A DNA stretch of 64,000 nucleotides from UBA965 sp040396955 (GTDB lineage: Bacteria; Chloroflexota; Chloroflexia; Chloroflexales; Roseiflexaceae): NCBI GenBank assembly GCA_040396955.1, contig JBBAWX010000012.1, positions 1-64,000 of the forward strand. The letters are read 5' to 3'. The notes under the pieces were generated by a model. That model worked only from the letters and a program-made list of their open reading frames with translations, searched no databases and had not been told where the DNA came from. Position 1 is the stretch's first letter, and each line of letters starts with the position of its first letter. Both the position numbers and the translations under genes were made by a program. Positions 17,669-26,605 of the stretch are shown piece by piece.

Positions 17669-18634
17669 ATGGAATATCGACGATTAGGTCGATCTGGTCT
17701 CAAAGTAAGTGCGCTTTCGCTGGGTGCCTGGGTCACCTATGGTGGTCAGGTTGGAGAGCAGACTGCCCAAGAGTGTATGACCGCCGCCATTGAGCATGGC
17801 GTCAACTTTTTCGACAATGCGGAGGGCTATGCTGGAGGCAACGCCGAAATCGTGATGGGGAACGTCATCAAGCAGGCGGGCTGGCGACGTGAAGATTTGG
17901 TCGTGTCGACCAAGATATTTTGGGGCGGTAAAGGCCCCAACGACACCGGCTTGTCGCACAAGCATGTGATTGAGGGAATGAATAATGCGCTGAAGCGTCT
18001 GCAAATGGAGTACGTGGATTTGGTGTTTTGTCATCGCCCCGACCCCAATACTCCCATCGAGGAGACGGTACGTGCCATGGACATCGTGATTCGCCAAGGC
18101 AAAGCCTTTTATTGGGGCACTTCGGAATGGTCGGCTGACGAAATCCGGAGCGCCTACGGCATTGCCCGTGAATACGGGCTGACCCCACCCACCATGGAAC
18201 AACCGCAATACAACATGTTTCATCGCAAGCGGGTCGAGCAAGAATATGCCAAGCTCTACGCCGATATTGGCCTAGGCACGACGATTTGGAGCCCACTCGC
18301 ATCGGGCATGTTGACGGGCAAATATCAAGAGGGGATTCCCGACGACAGCCGGGCCATGGCCAAAGGGTATGAATGGCTACAAGAGCAAATGACCAACGCC
18401 CAGCGCCGTGAAGCGGTGACCAATTTGCTCCCAATAGCGCACGAATTGGGCTGTTCATTGGCGCAACTTGCGCTGGCGTGGTGCCTCAAAAACCCGCATG
18501 TCAGCACCGTTATTACTGGGGCCAGCCGGGTTAGCCAGGTCCACGAAAACATGAAAGCACTCGAGATTGTGGCCCAACTCGATGATGCCGTGATGCAACG
18601 CATCGAAGCCGCCTTGGCACCGGTCAAGGCCTAG
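17669..18634 (+). CDS. Aldo/keto reductase, Kv-beta/YghZ-like
   Basis: 321 aa. The AKR tetrad is visible: Asp in FFDNAEGY, the same Tyr (Y of AEGY), Lys in VVSTKIFWGG, and His in DLVFCHRPD. The opening MEYRRLGRSGLKVSALSLG and the C-terminal ITGASRVSQVHENMKALE (NADPH binding) are classic. The GNAEIVMG and FWGGKGPNDTGLS segments point to the Kv-beta/AKR6-like group. It would reduce aldehydes or ketones with NADPH in the cytosol. GGGAGAG precedes the ATG. It follows the MFS gene by 73 nt with a TACAAT-like -10 in the gap, so it may have its own promoter. Confidence 0.9.
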   Translation: MEYRRLGRSGLKVSALSLGAWVTYGGQVGEQTAQECMTAAIEHGVNFFDNAEGYAGGNAEIVMGNVIKQAGWRREDLVVSTKIFWGGKGPNDTGLSHKHVIEGMNNALKRLQMEYVDLVFCHRPDPNTPIEETVRAMDIVIRQGKAFYWGTSEWSADEIRSAYGIAREYGLTPPTMEQPQYNMFHRKRVEQEYAKLYADIGLGTTIWSPLASGMLTGKYQEGIPDDSRAMAKGYEWLQEQMTNAQRREAVTNLLPIAHELGCSLAQLALAWCLKNPHVSTVITGASRVSQVHENMKALEIVAQLDDAVMQRIEAALAPVKA

Positions 18635-18650
18635 TCTGAGTAAAACATTG

Positions 18651-18680
18651 GGACGCAGGTGGAGGTATCCACCTGCGTCC
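18651..18680 (+). terminator. Strong hairpin between the reductase and methyltransferase genes
   Basis: Perfect 13-bp arms (GGACGCAGGTGGA and its complement) around the loop GGTA. There is no real T-tract after it (GATTTGG), so it may be a processing or attenuating hairpin rather than an efficient terminator. It begins 17 nt after the reductase stop and ends 22 nt before the next ATG. Confidence 0.55.
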
Positions 18681-18701
18681 GATTTGGAAGGTACTGTTAC
18701 C

Positions 18702-19790
18702 ATGCGATCTCCATCCGGTGTGTATATTTTACACTCCCTTCCCGGCTTTGACAGCATTGTGCGTGAAGAGCTCAAATCACTCCCAGAGTCGGCAACCATT
18801 CAGAGCCACATTGTCCATGCGGGACGCAACGGCATGACCATTCTCAGTTATGCGGGTGAAGTCGAGGATCTCCTCGGTTTGCGCACTGTCGACGATGTCT
18901 TCTTTCTCGTTCACACCTTCACCGATTTGCCACCCAAGTACGCCGCACTCAAGATGATTCGCGATCGTCTACTCACATTACCTGCAGTGACCATGGCGGT
19001 GAACAACGTACGCGCGCTGTTCCCCAAGCGAGGGGGAGAAGGAAAATTACGCTACCGTGTGGTGGCACGGCAACAGGGCGAGGCTCCGTATCGCCGTGTC
19101 GATCTCCAAGAGGCAGTCGGCAAGGGCATCGGTCAACGCGAGGATTTCCGCTGGCGCCTTGCCGACGACGAAGGTCTGGAGTTCTGGGTAACCCAGCACG
19201 AAACGGCCGTCTATGTGGCACTGCGTGTCAGTGATGAAACCATGCGCCATCGTACCTACAAATTCAATCATATTGAAGCCTCACTCCGCCCCACGGCGGC
19301 TGCGGCCATGGTACTGTTGACCAAGCCCAAGCCCAACGACATCTTTCTCGACCCGATGTGTGGCGCTGGGACCACCTTGATCGAACGCGCTCTGCATTCG
19401 CGCTACGCACAAATCTACGGCGGCGATTTGAATCCAGAGGCGGTGGCACAGGCCCAAGCCAACATCGGCAACAAGTACAAACCCATCGAGATCCAGACGT
19501 GGGATGCGCGCGCTTTGCCCGTCGACGAAGCCTCCATCACCGCAGTGACCTGTAATTTGCCCTTTGGCGTACAAATCAGCACACCCGAAGAGAACCGACG
19601 CTTGTACCCCGCAGTCATGAAAGAACTCCGCCGAGTCATGAGCCTCGGCGCACGAGCCGTCCTGCTTACGAGTGACACACGTGCCATCCAACGTGGGCTC
19701 GAGCGCACCAGTGGCCTGTATCTTGACCAACAGCACACGGTGATTATTTTGGGGCGCAAATCGCATCTTTTTGTCATTCAAAAGCGCTAG
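18702..19790 (+). CDS. THUMP-domain RNA methyltransferase
   Basis: 362 aa. The N-terminal half carries a ferredoxin-like/THUMP module (about 1-170). The C-terminal Rossmann methyltransferase has motif I DPMCGAGTTLIE and the catalytic motif IV CNLPFG, the form seen in TRMT11/THUMPD3/Trm14-like N2-guanine tRNA methyltransferases. It therefore probably makes m2G in tRNA (for example at position 6) using SAM; rRNA is a less likely target. AAGG lies about ten bases before the ATG. A strong terminator follows. Confidence 0.87.
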   Translation: MRSPSGVYILHSLPGFDSIVREELKSLPESATIQSHIVHAGRNGMTILSYAGEVEDLLGLRTVDDVFFLVHTFTDLPPKYAALKMIRDRLLTLPAVTMAVNNVRALFPKRGGEGKLRYRVVARQQGEAPYRRVDLQEAVGKGIGQREDFRWRLADDEGLEFWVTQHETAVYVALRVSDETMRHRTYKFNHIEASLRPTAAAAMVLLTKPKPNDIFLDPMCGAGTTLIERALHSRYAQIYGGDLNPEAVAQAQANIGNKYKPIEIQTWDARALPVDEASITAVTCNLPFGVQISTPEENRRLYPAVMKELRRVMSLGARAVLLTSDTRAIQRGLERTSGLYLDQQHTVIILGRKSHLFVIQKR

Positions 19791-19807
19791 ACGCCCACAC
19801 GACAGCG

Positions 19808-19855
19808 CACGCACGACCCATGTCCTCATTAGAGGACATGGGTCGTGCGTGTTTG
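19808..19855. terminator. Bidirectional intrinsic terminator
   Basis: Perfect 20-bp arms (19808-19827 and 19832-19851) around the loop ATTA, followed by TTTG on the plus strand. It lies between the convergent methyltransferase and kynureninase genes, 18 nt after the former's stop and 19 nt from the latter's, so it probably serves both transcripts. Confidence 0.85.
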
Positions 19856-19873
19856 TAATACCATGAATGCTGT

Positions 19874-21160
19874 CTAAGTGACCGCTTGGCGCTCAGCGGG
19901 ATAGGCGTGGTGGCGTCCAGCCACGACCACCTGACGAATTCGATCGACGCCGTGCCAAATTTCGGCAAAAGACGTTGTCAACGGGCTCAAACCGAGGCGC
20001 AGATTGTCGGGCTCCCGGAAATCCGGGATGACGTTCATTTCTTTGATGAGCGCCTGATTGATTTGATAGCCCTGAGGGTGACGAATGCTAACGTGCGACC
20101 CGCGGATGTGTGCATCGCGCGGTGATCCGAGTGTGAAACCGAGCGGTGCCAAATGCACGTCAAACAGGGCAATCAAGTATTCGGTGAGCGCAATCGATTT
20201 AGCGCGAATGGGGGCCATACCGACCTGGACGAGCATCTCCACCGACGCCTCCACGGCTGACATGGCAAGCATGGGCGGCGTGCCGGCCAAAAAGCGCGCT
20301 AATCCGGGCGCTGGAGTGTAGGTCGTATCAAAGGCGAAAGGAGCCTGTTGGCCAAACCAGCCCCAAATCGGAGATTGCACATGCGCCTGGATGGCCTGAT
20401 TGACGTAGATGTAGGCGGGTGCGCCAGGACCACCGTTGAGGTACTTATAACAACACCCAACGGCCATGTCGACCTCGCACGCATCAAGCTGCACCGGAAT
20501 GGCCCCTGCTGAATGACTCAAGTCCCAGACTACCATGGCGCCCACCGCATGCGCGCGCTGTGTGATGGCGTGCATGTCGTAGATGAAGCCACTTTTGAAC
20601 GTGACGTGCGACAGTGAGACCAATGCGGTCTCTGGAGTGATGAGCGCAAGCACGTCGTCGAGGTTGACGGTGATCTCTTGGTCACGGGAATGCACCAACT
20701 CCAACGTGTGCTTGTTGCCATATTGTGCAATGGCGGCCTGCATGATGTAGAGATCGGAAGGAAAATTGAGGGCATCAGAGACGATTCGCGTACGCCCGGG
20801 CCGAGCCTGCAGAGCAGCCATGACGGCCTTGTACAAATTGACCGAGGTTGAATCACAAGCGAGGACTTGGCCGGGTGCTGCCCCAATCAGGGCACCGATG
20901 CGATCGCCAATCCGTGCGGGAGCCTCATACCAGCCTCTGCCCCACCCACGAATCAACCCGTCTGCCCACTCCTGGTGAATGACGTTCTGGAGATGATCGG
21001 CCGTCTGCTTGGGCATGCGTCCGAGCGAATTCCCGTCGAAATACACCAGATCGGGATCACTGATGACGAATTGGTCGCGGTAATGCGCCAGCGCATCCTG
21101 CGTATCGGCGTGCGTTGCGGCGGCGAGCCCGCCCTGCACATCAGGGCTATGATAGGTCAT
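19874..21160 (-). CDS. kynU: Kynureninase
   Basis: 428 aa, typical length. Conserved regions are LVYFDGNSLGRMP near the start, the Asp/His in VWDLSHSAGA, and the PLP lysine in CYKYLNGGPGAPA, followed by the WGWFGQ segment. KynU hydrolyses kynurenine (or 3-hydroxykynurenine) to anthranilate (or 3-hydroxyanthranilate) and alanine. Its ATG lies inside the end of the DAHP synthase gene (14-nt overlap), so translation is coupled. It is the last gene of a five-gene run with two aminotransferases, an MFS transporter and DAHP synthase. Confidence 0.95.
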   Translation of the reverse strand: MTYHSPDVQGGLAAATHADTQDALAHYRDQFVISDPDLVYFDGNSLGRMPKQTADHLQNVIHQEWADGLIRGWGRGWYEAPARIGDRIGALIGAAPGQVLACDSTSVNLYKAVMAALQARPGRTRIVSDALNFPSDLYIMQAAIAQYGNKHTLELVHSRDQEITVNLDDVLALITPETALVSLSHVTFKSGFIYDMHAITQRAHAVGAMVVWDLSHSAGAIPVQLDACEVDMAVGCCYKYLNGGPGAPAYIYVNQAIQAHVQSPIWGWFGQQAPFAFDTTYTPAPGLARFLAGTPPMLAMSAVEASVEMLVQVGMAPIRAKSIALTEYLIALFDVHLAPLGFTLGSPRDAHIRGSHVSIRHPQGYQINQALIKEMNVIPDFREPDNLRLGLSPLTTSFAEIWHGVDRIRQVVVAGRHHAYPAERQAVT

Positions 21161-22190
21161 GGTAGGCCTCTTCTAGCATGGCGACGGTTTCATCCCACCC
21201 GATACAAGCATCTGTCACCGATACCCCGTACTGTAGCGCCCCAAGGTCGGTTGAAATACTCTGCTTGCCCTCTACCAGATTACTTTCGACCATCATGCCA
21301 ATCAACTGCGAGACACCGTTGCGGCGCATCTCGAGCGCTGACTGCCACACGGCACGCTGGCGACGGAAATCGGAGCCCGAATTGGCATGACTACAGTCAA
21401 CCATGACCGCAGGTGAGATCTGCGCCGCTTTCATCAAATCGATGCTTTTTTTAATACTCGCATCATCGAAATTTGGCCCTTGGCGGCTCCCGCGTAAAAT
21501 CACAAACCCGTCCGGATTGCCCCGTGTCTTCACCACCGCCCCGACTCCATCTTGCGTAATCCCCAAAAAACTGTGCTCGGCCGCGGCCGAAATGCAGGCG
21601 TGCACGGCCACGTCAATGCTGCCATCGGTGCCGTTTTTGAAGCCGACGGGCATTGACAATCCACTTGCTAGCGCACGGTGCATTTGTGATTCCGTGGTAC
21701 GTGCGCCGATGGCCGCAAGTGCCACGATATCAGAGGTGTACTGGGCACTGATGGGGTCAAGCATTTCGGTGGCAGTGGGCAAGCCGATGTGCGTGATGTC
21801 GGCGAGCAATTTCCGCGCAATTTCGAGCCCAGCCCCCATGTCGAATGAGCCGTCGAGATGGGGATCGTTGATGAGACCGCGCCAACCAACCGTGGTTCGC
21901 GGCTTTTCGAGGTAGACGCGCATCACGATGACGAGACGGTCACGCATACGCGACGCAATTTGCGCGAGTCGCCCAGCATATTCGTGGGCGGCAGCAATAT
22001 CGTGGATGGAGCATGGTCCGATGACCACGAGCAAGCGTTTGTCTTCTCCGGCAATGATGCGCCGAATGGCCTGCCGTGATTCATAGACGGCAGTCGTCAT
22101 CCCAGGCGACAGCGGGAAGCGTTCTTTCAGTTGACGTGGCGTTGGCATCGCACCCATCTCACGCACACGGACATCATCGACCAAACTCAC
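21147..22190 (-). CDS. aroG: 3-deoxy-7-phosphoheptulonate (DAHP) synthase, class I
   Basis: 347 aa. Class I-alpha (AroF/G/H) signatures are GPCSIHD, RVYLEKPRTTVGWRGL, FKNGTDG and VMVDCSHANSG. It condenses phosphoenolpyruvate and erythrose-4-phosphate, the first step of the shikimate pathway, in the cytosol. It starts at a GTG overlapping the MFS stop (TAGTG), preceded by AGAGGTG. Which aromatic amino acid inhibits it cannot be read from sequence. Its placement between an MFS transporter and kynureninase suggests it feeds a dedicated aromatic product rather than housekeeping synthesis. Confidence 0.94.
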   Translation of the reverse strand: MSLVDDVRVREMGAMPTPRQLKERFPLSPGMTTAVYESRQAIRRIIAGEDKRLLVVIGPCSIHDIAAAHEYAGRLAQIASRMRDRLVIVMRVYLEKPRTTVGWRGLINDPHLDGSFDMGAGLEIARKLLADITHIGLPTATEMLDPISAQYTSDIVALAAIGARTTESQMHRALASGLSMPVGFKNGTDGSIDVAVHACISAAAEHSFLGITQDGVGAVVKTRGNPDGFVILRGSRQGPNFDDASIKKSIDLMKAAQISPAVMVDCSHANSGSDFRRQRAVWQSALEMRRNGVSQLIGMMVESNLVEGKQSISTDLGALQYGVSVTDACIGWDETVAMLEEAYHDLS

Positions 22191-23476
22191 TACGACACCT
22201 CTTGTTGTACTTCAGACGGTTGTTGCGAATCTGTGGCAGGCAGCGTGATTTTGGTGGCAATTAGCACTGACACCAAGATCAATCCGGTACCTACCCCGAA
22301 TATTATTTGCTCAGAGACCTGTGCCACGATGAGCACGGGTGTCAACAATGGCACAATAATACCACGGACTCCCGACACGACGTGCATCACCGCAAAGTAC
22401 ATCTCGAGTCGGAGCCGATTGGCAAGTGCCATGGCCGTATTGGTAAGCCCGAGCTCAAACCCACCAAACAGCAATCCTTGGCCGATGAATGCTGGAAGTA
22501 GCCACCAGAACGATTCGGCGAAGAGGAAACAGAGTGGCATCAGCGCACCACAGAGCATGCTGACTACCAGTACCGCCACTGGCCCAAAGCGATCGGTGAT
22601 GCGCCCCCAGAAAAAATACCCGAGGAACCATGTCAACGATTGTACGAGACCGAGGTACCCGACCTCCGTGTAGCTGAGGCCGAGTCGATTCACCTGCACG
22701 ATGGCGTAGAGCGGAGCCCCGATGAGCGTGCCACAGCCGAAGAGCGTGTTGAGCAACAAAAACCAGAGGAACGGCTTGTTGCGGAGTACCTCTGTCACAA
22801 TGGCACGTGCAGGCACCGGCGGATGATCGGGATCACGAGCAGCCGGAGCATCGTCAACACGAAGCTGACCAAATGCAATCGCCGCCAAGATGCCAACCAC
22901 ACCAATGGCAGGGAAAATGACGATGTAGCCCCAAGCGTCTAACATCCAACCGGCGATGGGGGTCATCAGCAAAATGGTGGCCGTCATCCCCATTCGCACA
23001 ACGCTCATCAGCCGCCCACGCGCATTATCGGGATAGAGACGCTCAAGGAGCCGCACATAGCCAGGTGATGGCACAAGCTCGCACACCCAAAAGATGCCGA
23101 TCAAAACCAGGAGTAGGGTGACATCACCTGCCACAAACGGCACGAAAAACATCATCGAGCGCCCAAACATCCAGATACCGTTGGCAACCTTAATGATGCG
23201 AAAGCGTGCAAAAAGTGCGGCACTAATCGGGGTAAAAATGAGGCCGAGTGACTGAAATACCACGTAGATGGCCAGTTGTCCCTCAGTGGCGCCGATATTG
23301 CGCAAAACGACGGGAAAAAAACCAATGGTGGTGGCCCAAAAGAGCCCAAAGAGAACAGAGGCAATGGTTTCTACCCAGACGTTGTAGCGCACATCGGCAC
23401 GCACCGGGCCGAGCAATGAACGCTCGACCCGATGCCACAACGCAAGAACTGGGGATGGTGGCCGTGATACGGTCAT
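22190..23476 (-). CDS. MFS transporter in the aromatic/kynurenine operon
   Basis: 428 aa, 12 predicted membrane segments, with a central cytoplasmic loop (about 205-230) rich in Asp/Pro. It overlaps the aminotransferase stop at its ATG (ATGA) and the DAHP synthase start at its stop (TAGTG), so the gene is locked into the operon. Given its neighbours, a role in export or uptake of an aromatic or kynurenine-derived compound is a reasonable inference. Family sequence alone gives only MFS. Confidence 0.85.
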   Translation of the reverse strand: MTVSRPPSPVLALWHRVERSLLGPVRADVRYNVWVETIASVLFGLFWATTIGFFPVVLRNIGATEGQLAIYVVFQSLGLIFTPISAALFARFRIIKVANGIWMFGRSMMFFVPFVAGDVTLLLVLIGIFWVCELVPSPGYVRLLERLYPDNARGRLMSVVRMGMTATILLMTPIAGWMLDAWGYIVIFPAIGVVGILAAIAFGQLRVDDAPAARDPDHPPVPARAIVTEVLRNKPFLWFLLLNTLFGCGTLIGAPLYAIVQVNRLGLSYTEVGYLGLVQSLTWFLGYFFWGRITDRFGPVAVLVVSMLCGALMPLCFLFAESFWWLLPAFIGQGLLFGGFELGLTNTAMALANRLRLEMYFAVMHVVSGVRGIIVPLLTPVLIVAQVSEQIIFGVGTGLILVSVLIATKITLPATDSQQPSEVQQEVS

Positions 23477-24672
23477 ACGCTGGCACGCAACGCTTTCATG
23501 GCTGCCCCGAGACGGCGGATTCCTTCGACGATTTTTTCGTCGCTCTGATAACTAAAGGCCAACCGGATTTCGTGCGTCCCCTGCCCGTTGGCATAACAGC
23601 CCATGCCGGGTAAGAAGGTGACGCCATGCTCTCGGCCCTGTTGCACCAATGCGGCAGCTGGCATATCGGCAGGGAGATAGCAGTAGATGAAGAACCCACC
23701 CATGGGCACGTTGAAACGCACGTCGGCTGGGAATTCACTGCGAATCGTGGCAACCATCAAGTCGCGTTTGCGCTTGTAGGTACCATTGAGTTCATCGATG
23801 TGTGCTTCTAACTTCCCGTCGGCCGAGAATCGTTCAACGAGGCGGGTAATGAATGGACCGCTGCCGCCTTCGTACTTAAACTTGGCGAGGCGCTTGATGA
23901 CAGCTTCTGGACCACAGGCCCAAGCCATACGCACGCCGGGAGCCAATATCTTCGAGAAGGTGCCCACATTGATGACCCATCCCTTGGTGTCGTAGGCGAT
24001 GATGGGGGTGACTGGCTCTCCCTCGAAGCGCAAATCCCCGTATGCGTCATCTTCGACAATCAAGACACCGTACTGCTCCGCCAAGGCCACAATGCGTTGG
24101 CGATTGGCGGGTGGCATGAGTGTGCCGGTGGGGTTTTGGTAGGTGGGCGTCACATAGATGAATTTCGGTTGAATGCCACGCGCCTGTAAGTCGGCGAGCA
24201 TGGTTGCAAGGGCATCAAGATCCATGCCATCGTCACGCACGGGCACCGTTTCGATGCGAGCACCGGCCGCTTGAAAGGAACGGACGGCGCCAATGAAACA
24301 CGGTCCTTCAACAATGACCGTGTCACCCGGGTCCACAAGAATTTGTGGCAACAACGCCAAAATCTGGCTTGATCCGTACGAGATCAATACGTTGCCTGGG
24401 TGGGCTTGGTTCACCCCACGGCGTTGCAAGCGATTGACGACCAGTTTAATGAGGCCGGCATACGTAGGGCCGTAGTTCAACGCGCCATTCACGTCTTCGG
24501 CCAGAATTTCGGCAGTCGCTTCAACTAATTCAGTCACAGGGAAGTGAGCTGGATCAGCAAAACCATAGGCCAGACTAATCGAACCTTCCGGCTCCGGGGC
24601 CCACTCCGGGCCATCGGCAACGGTCCGCGCACGTTGCGCAAACAGTGCATCCAACGTCGGTGACTGTGTCAT
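23473..24672 (-). CDS. PLP aminotransferase, 2-aminoadipate/kynurenine aminotransferase-like (copy 1)
   Basis: 399 aa, fold-type I. The PLP lysine is in TFSKILAPGVRMAW. Other conserved elements are SYGSSQILALLPQ, TPTYQNPTGT and EDDAYGDLRF. The segment arrangement matches the MocR-like/LysN/KAT-II aminotransferases that accept 2-aminoadipate, kynurenine, aromatic or branched amino acids. AAGGAGC precedes the ATG. It is a clear paralogue of the gene just upstream. In an operon with kynureninase and DAHP synthase, kynurenine or aromatic transamination is plausible. Confidence 0.9.
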   Translation of the reverse strand: MTQSPTLDALFAQRARTVADGPEWAPEPEGSISLAYGFADPAHFPVTELVEATAEILAEDVNGALNYGPTYAGLIKLVVNRLQRRGVNQAHPGNVLISYGSSQILALLPQILVDPGDTVIVEGPCFIGAVRSFQAAGARIETVPVRDDGMDLDALATMLADLQARGIQPKFIYVTPTYQNPTGTLMPPANRQRIVALAEQYGVLIVEDDAYGDLRFEGEPVTPIIAYDTKGWVINVGTFSKILAPGVRMAWACGPEAVIKRLAKFKYEGGSGPFITRLVERFSADGKLEAHIDELNGTYKRKRDLMVATIRSEFPADVRFNVPMGGFFIYCYLPADMPAAALVQQGREHGVTFLPGMGCYANGQGTHEIRLAFSYQSDEKIVEGIRRLGAAMKALRASV

Positions 24673-24748
24673 AGATGCTCCTTAGCAGTTGGGGGTGATC
24701 CCGCTACCATTGTACCAGATTCACTCCGTATTCATGGACGTCTGCCGT

Positions 24749-25960
24749 CTACGAGATGGCGCGAAGTTCACGCATGGCGGCTCCGATTCGCGCAATCCCG
24801 GTGGTAATGTTTGCCACGCTCTGGTAGCTAAATGCGAGCCGCATCTCGTGCGTTCCCTGGCCATTGGCATAGCAGGTTGTCCCCGGCAAAAACGACGCTC
24901 CGTGGCGAATGGCAACATCGATGAGTGCACGGGCTGGTAAATCGGCTGGCAAATACCCGTAGACGAAAAACCCACCTTCGACCTTGGTCGTGATCACGTC
25001 TGCAGGGAAATGGGCGTCAATGGCTGCTTGCATGACCTGATATTTGTGCGCATATGTCTGGTTCAATGTCGCAATGTGACGATCAAGCCAGCCATCAGCG
25101 CTGACTTGGGCCACGAGATGCGTCATGAATGGGCCATTTGGCCCGTCTGATTTCCACTGCCGCAAACGACGCATGACCGCATCAGGACCATACGCCCAGG
25201 CCGTGCGCACACCCGGAGCTAGGATTTTGGAAAATGTGCCAATGTGCAAAACCCACTCCGAACCTGGGTAGGTCAACAATGACGGCGCATGACTGCCGTC
25301 GAAGTGCAGATCGCCATAGGCGTCATCGTCGATGAGTAGGACTTCATAGGTGGCCGCTAATGCGACAAGGCGCCGACGCTCCGCGTCGGGCATCAGCCTG
25401 CCCGTAGGATTTTGAAAGGTGGGAATGGCGTAGATGAACTTGGGGCGAATTCCTGCACCACGCAAGCGCTTGAGGGTGGCCTCAAGAATGTCGAGATCCA
25501 TGCCGTGTGTGGTGACAGGAATGGTCTCAATCTTGGCACCCGTATGTGCAAAAAACTCCACAGCGCCAAGAAAGGAGGGCCCCTCCACAATAATCGTGTC
25601 ACCCACATCGACCATGATGTGAGGCACAAGAGCGAGAATGTGACCGGAACCGTGCGACAGCATCAGCTGTGACCGATTGATAGTCGCCCCCCGCCGCTCG
25701 AGGCGCGTGGCCACGAACTCGTGGAGTTGCGCCGCAGATGGCGCATAGTTGAGGATGGCATCTGGGTTGGATGCCAATATATGCTCCACCCCAGCAACAA
25801 GTGCCGCCACAGGAAAATGTGACGGGTCTGCATCGCCGTACGCCAAACTAATGGTGTGCTCCTGCTCATTGGGGAGGTCATGTAAAATCGATTCGCTCTC
25901 ACCAATCTGATGCGAATCCCGCGAAAATAATTCGGCAACACTTGTTGGCACTCGTACCAC
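24749..25960 (-). CDS. PLP aminotransferase, 2-aminoadipate/kynurenine aminotransferase-like (copy 2)
   Basis: 403 aa. Same landmarks as copy 1: SHGSGHILALVPH, PTFQNPTGR, DDDAYGDLHF and the PLP lysine in TFSKILAPGVRTAW. The two copies align along their whole length, so this is a tandem duplication that has diverged. I placed the start at a GTG (25960) with GGGAGAG about seven bases upstream; the longest frame begins at a poor TTG (26020). First gene of the aromatic/kynurenine operon, 69 nt after the PadR gene, with a TATAAT box in between. Confidence 0.86.
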   Translation of the reverse strand: MVRVPTSVAELFSRDSHQIGESESILHDLPNEQEHTISLAYGDADPSHFPVAALVAGVEHILASNPDAILNYAPSAAQLHEFVATRLERRGATINRSQLMLSHGSGHILALVPHIMVDVGDTIIVEGPSFLGAVEFFAHTGAKIETIPVTTHGMDLDILEATLKRLRGAGIRPKFIYAIPTFQNPTGRLMPDAERRRLVALAATYEVLLIDDDAYGDLHFDGSHAPSLLTYPGSEWVLHIGTFSKILAPGVRTAWAYGPDAVMRRLRQWKSDGPNGPFMTHLVAQVSADGWLDRHIATLNQTYAHKYQVMQAAIDAHFPADVITTKVEGGFFVYGYLPADLPARALIDVAIRHGASFLPGTTCYANGQGTHEMRLAFSYQSVANITTGIARIGAAMRELRAIS

Positions 25961-25974
25961 TGGTACTCTCCCTG

Positions 25975-26000
25975 TCGTATACGATACACCACGTATTATA
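25975..26000 (-). promoter_or_regulatory. Operon -10 box and overlapping palindrome
   Basis: On the minus strand a consensus TATAAT (25995-26000) sits within CGTAT-A-ATACG. A second perfect palindrome, TCGTATACGA (25975-25984), lies about ten bases downstream of the -10, near the expected transcription start. The -35 is weak (ATATTG). This looks like a regulated internal promoter for the aminotransferase-MFS-aroG-kynU run. Confidence 0.42.
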
Positions 26001-26029
26001 CGAGAGATTACTGTGAACAATATGCCAGA

Positions 26030-26560
26030 CTACTGAGCAAACTGGCATTCACATGCCCGTAGCCACTCGACAATGGCGTGAATTTGACCAACTCGGAATT
26101 GTTCAACTGCCCGCAAAAAGTGGTCGGGTGTCGTTGTGTGTTGTGATTGCTGCATGAGCCAGCGGTCACATTCAGCGATTTGTCGAACAAAAAGTTGACC
26201 CCGATGCTCTGGGTGAAAGGTCTGTACGCAGTACAATTTGGCCAAAAATTCCATGCGGATATCACGGGGGTGCGCAACTGGATCGAGACACCACGTGTCG
26301 AAAGCAGTGATGCCACGTGTAGTTATGTGCAGTAGTTTTTTGCCACGCGGCGACGTTGCCTCGCCAGACATCACGACATAGGATTCTTCTTCGAGACGCA
26401 TGGTCATGGCATACAATGCACTCTGTTTGACATGCCAAACCCGCCCAATGGGGGATGCATTGACGGCACGATGCAGTGCATAGGCATGCAGTGGTTCGTG
26501 GTACAAAAATCCCAACAGTGCATGCTCATAGGTGAGCGGTTCTTTTTGACGGGGGCTCAT
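26030..26560 (-). CDS. PadR-family transcriptional regulator
   Basis: 176 aa. The N-terminal winged helix has the PadR form: EHALLGFLYHEPLHAYALHRAV, then SALYAMTMRLEEESYVV. A C-terminal alpha-helical dimerisation domain follows (about 95-176). AGAGGC lies five to six bases before the ATG at 26560; an in-frame ATG at 26578 is possible. It is divergent from the MmpS-like/MFS/ferredoxin genes and just upstream of the aminotransferase operon, so it may control both. PadR proteins typically sense phenolic acids or drugs. Confidence 0.88.
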   Translation of the reverse strand: MSPRQKEPLTYEHALLGFLYHEPLHAYALHRAVNASPIGRVWHVKQSALYAMTMRLEEESYVVMSGEATSPRGKKLLHITTRGITAFDTWCLDPVAHPRDIRMEFLAKLYCVQTFHPEHRGQLFVRQIAECDRWLMQQSQHTTTPDHFLRAVEQFRVGQIHAIVEWLRACECQFAQ

Positions 26561-26573
26561 ATTGCCTCTATCA

Positions 26574-26591
26574 TACATGCTTGAAGATGTA
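26574..26591. promoter_or_regulatory. Candidate PadR operator
   Basis: The inverted repeat TACAT-N8-ATGTA lies in the 45-bp gap between the divergent PadR and MmpS-like starts, and is flanked by further CATAC/GTATG symmetry. The eight-base spacing is like that of known PadR sites, though the half-site order differs from the usual ATGT-N8-ACAT. Confidence 0.4.
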
Positions 26592-26605
26592 CGTATGAGG
26601 ATTGT

